NCBI GenBank assembly: GCA_937926205.1
Contig: CALEYL010000020.1
Coordinates: 1 to 29,762, forward strand
Direction of reading: 5' to 3'
DNA length: 29,762 bases
Source: an uncultured Saprospiraceae bacterium
Lineage (GTDB): Bacteria > Bacteroidota > Bacteroidia > Chitinophagales > Saprospiraceae
The position numbers and the translations under genes are program-made. Each line of letters opens with the position of its first letter. The stretch's first letter is position 1. Shown in pieces: positions 25,224 through 29,762 of the stretch. The notes below the pieces were generated by a model, which ran no database searches, had not been told where the DNA came from, and saw nothing but the letters and a program-made list of their open reading frames with translations.

Positions 25224-26189
25224 TTAGTAATCTTTATTCATCAGCCAGGCCAACAAACGCCAGAGCCGGTTGCCCGCTTTGTAAATTCGGAAATAAGCTT
25301 TGCGCTCGGCCCCGAAAGCCCGCAATGCGTTTTCAACTCCCGGTAAAATACTACCACAAAAATCAATTTGATACCCATTGGTCGCAAAATCCTGAATGGC
25401 TTGCCACTGTAATAAAAACAGAGCGCCGCTGGAACGAAGGTCAGGATCTGCACCGCTGAGCAGAAAATAGGCAGTTTGGTGATCCCATACCACGTAAAGT
25501 CCGGCGTGTAAATCCCCATTCCCCCGATCATGTGCCAGGTAAATGCGGCGACATCCCCGTTCAGCCGCAGCGGCATCGATTTGTAAAAATTCGTGCAAAC
25601 TATTTGGCACGGCCAGCCTTTGTCGTTTAAAAGTATCTTCGTAAAGTTTGTATAAAGCTTCCGGCGTTTCAGGGTTCGACCAGTTAACGCTTCGTTCCGC
25701 TTTCCTCAAATCTTTTTTCAGGGAAGACCGGAAGCCTTCATAAATCCAATCAGCATTCGCTATCGGTGCTAAAACATAGGTATAATGAGTCGTTTGGCGA
25801 TAGCCTCTCCACATAAACGGCAGCCAGTATTCAAAATCAGGAAAGAAAGACTGGTCGTAAAAAGCAACCGCAGGTAGTTGCTCGCACAGGGCGCCAATAA
25901 TCCGCGTTTCAACATCATACCGGCGTTCTCTTTTCATGTCCGGCGCCTGCGGCAATTGCATCCAGATACCGGCATAATCCGTAAAAGAGGGCATTCTGAT
26001 GGTAAGCACGCCCTTACTTTCAGAAAGATGGTAAGGCAATGCCCCGTCGATATTTCCGGCGCCGTCAAAAGACAGGGCTACATCCCATCCATCCGGCGAA
26101 CAAACCGCATCAAGCCACCACGGCTGCATGTGCAGCGGAAGCGTCTGTTCCTTGCACAATTCGGTATATTTGTGTTTGTTGCGGTTCAT
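25224..26189 (-). CDS. FemAB/BioF2-like GNAT acyltransferase
   Basis: Cytoplasmic protein of 321 residues with tandem GNAT-like halves. The region from about residue 150 (FRSSLKKDLRKAERS at 153-167, and a closing stretch around IDFCGSILPGVENALRAFGA) matches the BioF2-like/FemAB acetyltransferase group found in polysaccharide and peptidoglycan-modifying loci. These enzymes attach an acyl or aminoacyl group to a sugar or lipid-linked precursor. The N-terminal half (about 20-140) is less conserved. It is first in a two-gene operon with the toroid gene and starts 18 bp from the divergent flippase start, so promoters for the two directions must lie inside coding sequence. Substrate unknown. Confidence 0.75.
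   Translation of the reverse strand: MNRNKHKYTELCKEQTLPLHMQPWWLDAVCSPDGWDVALSFDGAGNIDGALPYHLSESKGVLTIRMPSFTDYAGIWMQLPQAPDMKRERRYDVETRIIGALCEQLPAVAFYDQSFFPDFEYWLPFMWRGYRQTTHYTYVLAPIANADWIYEGFRSSLKKDLRKAERSVNWSNPETPEALYKLYEDTFKRQRLAVPNSLHEFLQIDAAAAERGCRRIYLAHDRGNGDLHAGLYVVWDHQTAYFLLSGADPDLRSSGALFLLQWQAIQDFATNGYQIDFCGSILPGVENALRAFGAERKAYFRIYKAGNRLWRLLAWLMNKDY
26165..26172 (+). promoter_or_regulatory. -7 box for the flippase gene inside the FemAB-like gene
   Basis: TATATTTG matches TAnnTTTG exactly on the plus strand, within the first codons of the opposing gene and 36 bp before the flippase ATG. The -33 region is weak. Given only 18 bp between the two starts, a promoter placed like this is expected. 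Confidence 0.5.
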
Positions 26190-26207
26190 TTATGATTCAA
26201 ATAACTG

Positions 26208-27647
26208 ATGTCGTCCAATTCCATCCATTCATCTACCCGTCGCTCTTTTTCTGCGGCGCTCGTAAGCGCATTTCTGGGTTTGATCCAGGTTGTTGCATTG
26301 GCGCATCTTGTTCCCAAAAACGAACTTGCCCTTGCCGCATTAAGCGGTGTTTGGGTGGGTTTGGCAGCCCATCTTCAGGAAGGCGGGGTCAATGCAGCGA
26401 TTGTTCAGCGTCCTCAAAACCCTTTGGCCATTCTTTCTACCCTTTATTGGTTCAACCTGTTGCAAGGCGTCCTGCTTTGGGGATGCGTCGCACTTACCGG
26501 CTGGGGCATGGCGCTTTTTTTTGGCGAATCCAAACTCGTTGCGCTATCGGCAGTTTATGCGATCACCTTACTTGCCGGAGGCTTCAGTGCACAATATAAG
26601 GCCTTGTTGCAAAAAAACTTCAGGTTCAGGTCTCTGAGCAAAATTGAAATAACTGGTGCGGCTATGGGATTTGCGACCAGTTTGCTTCTGGCCTGGCAAT
26701 CCTGGGGCGCCTGGGCACTGGTGACGGGGTATTTGATGCGGCAATTGACAGAAAGCTGTTTAATCATCGTTACAGGCTTTTCCCTGTTTCATCCAAAGGC
26801 CATTTGGCAACCGAAATCGGCTGCGCCCTGGTTTAAACTGGGATTCAGCCACCTTGGCGAACGCCTCACCACCCATTTTGTCAGTCAATTAGACACACTG
26901 CTGATCGGTAAATTTTGGGGCGCTGAGGCACTGGGCGCATACGACACTTTTCGCCGTGTTATTTTCCGCCCGGCTGTATTGATCGGAAGTGCGGCCGAAC
27001 AGGTTTCGTTTCCCTTGTTTTCAAAATTGCAATCAAGGCCCCTGCTTTTGCGAAAAGCTTACCTGAATATGCTCAATGGATTGAACACCCTGCTTTTTCC
27101 GGCTTATGTACTTGCGATAGTCTTGGCAGAACCACTCGTAAAACTCATTTTTGATGTTTCCTGGCTGCAGTACACCGATGTTTTTCAATGGATTTGTCTT
27201 TCAGCGATGATCGCAGTACAGCTCAACCCGGTAGACAGCCTGCTGATGGCGAAAGGAAAAATCCAATTGTGGCTGCAGGCAAGTTTGCTTTTGGGCGGAC
27301 TAACCGTTCTTGCTCTCACGGCTACATCGGGCCAGGGTCTTGGCTTTGCTGCTGGCGCTTTGGCTTTTGCTCAGGCCTTGCTGTGCTGCCTTGTTTTTTT
27401 TAAAATTTTGCCCGGGCAACTCAACGTCACAGTTTCGGATCTTCGAAAATCGGTTGCGATGCCCTTCCTTTTTTGTCTGCTGGCCGCTTTACCTCTGCTG
27501 CTCTTGTACAGGCAAAATTGGAGTTTTTGGAATATAGGAGGCGCTTTGCTGTTTGCAGGATTGTATCTTGCCGCCAACAAGCGATGGAACAATGCCGTTT
27601 TTAACTGGCTATTGAATTTATTAAGCGGCATGTCGACACGAAACTAA
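26208..27647 (+). CDS. Wzx/MOP-family polysaccharide flippase
   Basis: Inner-membrane protein of 479 residues with about 14 hydrophobic segments, matching the oligosaccharide flippase (polysaccharide_synt_3/WzxC) type of the MOP superfamily, which moves lipid-linked repeat units across the membrane. Visible signatures are an N-terminal EGGVNAAIVQR loop (57-67), a conserved SQLDTLLIGKFWGAEALGAYD stretch (split across about 225-245) and RPAVLIGSAAEQVSFPLFSKL (about 256-276). It opens a plus-strand operon with the LIC_10190-like gene 32 bp downstream. No glycosyltransferase or polymerase is in the window, so the rest of the locus probably lies beyond the right edge or elsewhere. Confidence 0.88.
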   Translation: MSSNSIHSSTRRSFSAALVSAFLGLIQVVALAHLVPKNELALAALSGVWVGLAAHLQEGGVNAAIVQRPQNPLAILSTLYWFNLLQGVLLWGCVALTGWGMALFFGESKLVALSAVYAITLLAGGFSAQYKALLQKNFRFRSLSKIEITGAAMGFATSLLLAWQSWGAWALVTGYLMRQLTESCLIIVTGFSLFHPKAIWQPKSAAPWFKLGFSHLGERLTTHFVSQLDTLLIGKFWGAEALGAYDTFRRVIFRPAVLIGSAAEQVSFPLFSKLQSRPLLLRKAYLNMLNGLNTLLFPAYVLAIVLAEPLVKLIFDVSWLQYTDVFQWICLSAMIAVQLNPVDSLLMAKGKIQLWLQASLLLGGLTVLALTATSGQGLGFAAGALAFAQALLCCLVFFKILPGQLNVTVSDLRKSVAMPFLFCLLAALPLLLLYRQNWSFWNIGGALLFAGLYLAANKRWNNAVFNWLLNLLSGMSTRN

Positions 27648-27679
27648 TAGGACTGCTTCATTAATTAAACGTTGGCGGG

Positions 27680-29383
27680 ATGCTCATCGTTTTGGCAAAT
27701 TGGCTGTTCATCCTGGTGCTTTGCGGCGCCTGGGGCTTCCCATTGTACCGCTTGCTGCGAAAATGGACGACTGCTGATGCACCGGAGGCTGCCCTGACTC
27801 ACGTGATACTTCTGGGCCTTTTGAGCCTGACAACTCTGTGCAACCTGGGGTCGCTCTGGTTTCCTGTTGATATGAAAATGTGCCTTTCTCTGAGCATTGG
27901 CGCCGTTTTACTTTGTGGCTTTAACTACAGGTCCTGGCGCGCATACCTGAAAAAACAGCATGAATCTTTTTCACTCCACCGGATTACAGCCGTTTATTTC
28001 TTACTCTTACTGGCCATAGCGCTCATTAAGACCATCGGCCCGTCCGAAATTGAAGACGAAGCAGCGTATCACCTTCCCCTGATTCGTTGGATGGAACATT
28101 ATCCAGTTGTGCCGGGCATTGCAAACATCGAAGACCGAATGGGGTTCAACCCGGTTAGCTACATCGCAAACGCCTTATTTGGGGTATCCTGGCTCTACAA
28201 AGGTGGCTTGTACGACCTGAATAGTCTACTCTTCGTCCTGGTTGGCGGTTCATTTCTTTACGACTTGCGTCGCTTATTGCAGGGCGCACACCAACACCTG
28301 CTTTCCGGCGCCATTCAGGCCCTTTCTCTGGTCTTCCTTTTCAGAATCTATTTGACTTCCATGGATGCTGATTTCCTGAATATTTACGGGGTTATCTATC
28401 TATTAGTCAACATTATACGCAAGATGGAGGCCAATCAAATGCGCTTTGGACAAGCGGATTGGCAATCAGCATGGGCCTTGCTCTTTTTTTGTTTTTTGGT
28501 AACCAATAAGTTTTCAGCAATCCTGATGGCGCCCATCGCTTTTTGGCTGCTGCTGAAATTCATTCAGGAAAAGCAACTCCGGGCGCTGACTCTGACCGTC
28601 GTTTGTGTAAGCCTCATCGTGTTTTCCTGGATAGCACGGAATTACTACATCTCAGGGTTCATGGTGTATCCCGTCTATTTTTTAGACCTGTTTGACGTTG
28701 ACTGGAAAACGCCGCCAGAACTTGTCGTGGGGCAATACCACTACGTGAGTGAATTTGCCAAAACAGAGCTCGTACGCCCATTCAATACTTATGTTTTGGC
28801 GGAGCCTTCCCTGAAAGACTGGCTGCCCGTCTGGTTTTCATTGATCTGGCAGCAACTGCTTGGAAAAGTTGTTGTTCTGGGCATGGGAGCATCCCTTTTG
28901 TTGTGGTTTCACACTTTTCTTTTCAAAAAAAACCGACCATTTTCAGACTTACAAATTCTTGCCGGTCTTTTGTTTTTTGCCATCGCTATCTGGTTTTGGC
29001 GCATCCCCGCACTGCGGTTTGGTTGGCCCTGGTTGCTGACTTTTATCGCCATTAGCCTATTTATACACTTACAGCCATCAATCAAAGCACAGGGTAGACT
29101 TGCAGCGATCGGGCTTTACATTTTACTGGCTGTTTCTTTGCTCCGCAGCACGATTGTCTCGGTTCAGGAAGGTTTTGACCTAAAAAAGCATTGGTTGCAT
29201 CCGGCGCCTGTTGCTTACGAAGCAAATTATTCATCTCAGCATCTCAGTCAAATAAAAGTTGAGGTTGCCGCAGACGACTTTTGCAGAGACGCGCTGCCGC
29301 CTTGCCTTCCAAAGCACTACCATCCCGGGCTCCAGGCTCGGGGCAATCGGGTGGAAGATGGGTTTCGGATTGGGGGGAAGTAA
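27680..29383 (+). CDS. LIC_10190-family-like polytopic membrane protein
   Basis: Membrane protein of 567 residues with about 12 hydrophobic segments. The loop after the third or fourth segment (EIEDEAAYHLPLIRWMEHY, with nearby GIANIEDRMGFNP) resembles the acidic periplasmic loop of GT-C glycosyltransferases and of the LIC_10190 family, and the closing DDFCRDALPPCLPKHYHPG plus VEDGFRIGG matches that family's C-terminus. Two cysteines (in FCRDALPPC) could form a disulfide in the periplasm. I infer a sugar-transferase or polymerase-like role in the surface polymer locus with the upstream flippase; this rests on fold type and context. The gene is followed after 57 bp by the right-hand repeat array. 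Confidence 0.75.
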   Translation: MLIVLANWLFILVLCGAWGFPLYRLLRKWTTADAPEAALTHVILLGLLSLTTLCNLGSLWFPVDMKMCLSLSIGAVLLCGFNYRSWRAYLKKQHESFSLHRITAVYFLLLLAIALIKTIGPSEIEDEAAYHLPLIRWMEHYPVVPGIANIEDRMGFNPVSYIANALFGVSWLYKGGLYDLNSLLFVLVGGSFLYDLRRLLQGAHQHLLSGAIQALSLVFLFRIYLTSMDADFLNIYGVIYLLVNIIRKMEANQMRFGQADWQSAWALLFFCFLVTNKFSAILMAPIAFWLLLKFIQEKQLRALTLTVVCVSLIVFSWIARNYYISGFMVYPVYFLDLFDVDWKTPPELVVGQYHYVSEFAKTELVRPFNTYVLAEPSLKDWLPVWFSLIWQQLLGKVVVLGMGASLLLWFHTFLFKKNRPFSDLQILAGLLFFAIAIWFWRIPALRFGWPWLLTFIAISLFIHLQPSIKAQGRLAAIGLYILLAVSLLRSTIVSVQEGFDLKKHWLHPAPVAYEANYSSQHLSQIKVEVAADDFCRDALPPCLPKHYHPGLQARGNRVEDGFRIGGK

Positions 29384-29440
29384 AAGTGGGCAGGGGGAGT
29401 GTGGTTGAGATGTAAAGATGGACCTGAGGTGAAAAGGAAA

Positions 29441-29762
29441 GTTGGCAGTTGGCAGTTCTTCAGTTGGCAGGAAGAGTGTGCTTCTGATGGACCAATGATT
29501 TTGCAATTGGCTTTGCGGCCTTGGCGTGTCCTTTGCGCCCTTGGCGAGAAAAGCCTCCCTTAAGTTGGCAGTTGGCAGTTCTTCAGTTGGCAGGAAGAGT
29601 GTGCTTCTGATGGACCAATGATTTTGCAATTGGCTTTGCGGCCTTGGCGTGTCCTTTGCGCCCTTGGCGAGAAAAGCCTCCCTTAAGTTGGCAGTTGGCA
29701 GTTCTTCAGTTGGCAGGAAGAGTGTGCTTCTGATGGACCAATGATTTTGCAATTGGCTTTGC
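29441..29762 (+). repeat. Intergenic tandem repeat, 123-bp period, running off the window
   Basis: Two complete 123-bp units (29441-29563, 29564-29686) and 76 bp of a third, identical to each other as far as I can read. Each has GTTGGCA heptads, a GGAAGAGTGTGCTTC segment, CCAATGATT, and a GCG-rich module with CTTTGCG and CCTTGGCG motifs. The GCG module resembles a widespread bacterial intergenic motif. It is the longer version of the 103-bp repeat at 1-159, which runs in the opposite direction on this strand. The open frame on the minus strand through the array is a product of the 41-codon period, not a gene. Confidence 0.95.

Noticed and set aside
29231..29752. 173-codon minus-strand open frame at the right edge
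   Set aside because: It runs through 123-bp repeats (41 codons each, no stop in one frame) and into the antisense of the preceding gene; the product is a repeat artefact.
1..29762. tRNA or rRNA genes
   Set aside because: I looked in the intergenic stretches for TTC-A-containing T-arms, CCA ends and conserved rRNA segments and saw none.

Overview
The window reads as chromosomal DNA of a Bacteroidota bacterium, most likely near Saprospiria. The grounds are two proteins with type IX secretion (T9SS) C-terminal sorting domains, one of them a 1,912-residue SprB-repeat protein, a TonB-dependent receptor with a carboxypeptidase-like N-terminal domain, starts without Shine-Dalgarno sequences, and upstream boxes matching the Bacteroidota promoter (TTG, 19-20 bp, TAnnTTTG). 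The lineage is inferred from gene content only. I saw no rRNA, tRNA, CRISPR array or intact transposon.

Layout. 1-160: intergenic tandem repeat ending a few bases past lpdA. 164-1561: dihydrolipoyl dehydrogenase. 1736-5662: disturbed accessory stretch with a secreted alpha/beta hydrolase, an orphan one-TM protein, a chimeric scar joining an SDR start to a duplicated hydrolase tail, and a T9SS-secreted protein whose N-terminus looks captured from an Rpn/PDDEXK nuclease gene. 5806-7693: short-chain dehydrogenase convergent with an ERG4/ERG24-type sterol reductase homologue. 7927-10110: orphan AT-rich membrane protein, then a rhomboid protease. 10208-15946: giant SprB-repeat protein with an essentially identical 447-bp tandem repeat. 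16090-17385: MgtC/DUF4010 membrane protein. 17634-21597: TonB-dependent receptor and M23 peptidase. 21741-23027: NtrC-type regulator lacking a DNA-binding domain. 23276-29383: surface-polymer-like group (SMT-like methyltransferase, alpha/alpha-toroid protein, FemAB-like acyltransferase, Wzx-type flippase, LIC_10190-like membrane protein). 29441-29762: 123-bp tandem repeat of the same family as the left end.

How the genes work together. The clearest functional group is 24151-29383, where the toroid and FemAB-like genes form a two-gene operon diverging from flippase and LIC_10190-like genes; this looks like the edge of an exopolysaccharide or glycoconjugate locus. Sterol-type chemistry is hinted at by the ERG4/ERG24 homologue and the SMT-like methyltransferase, but they are 16 kb apart and no cyclase is visible. 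The rest looks like separate transcription units, most with their own recognisable -7 box.

Most unusual sequence features: a 44-bp perfect palindrome made of four related 9-mers upstream of the methyltransferase; the Rpn-head fusion; the SDR/hydrolase scar; the HTH-less NtrC protein; and the repeat family that follows gene 3' ends at both window edges in the same orientation relative to the gene.
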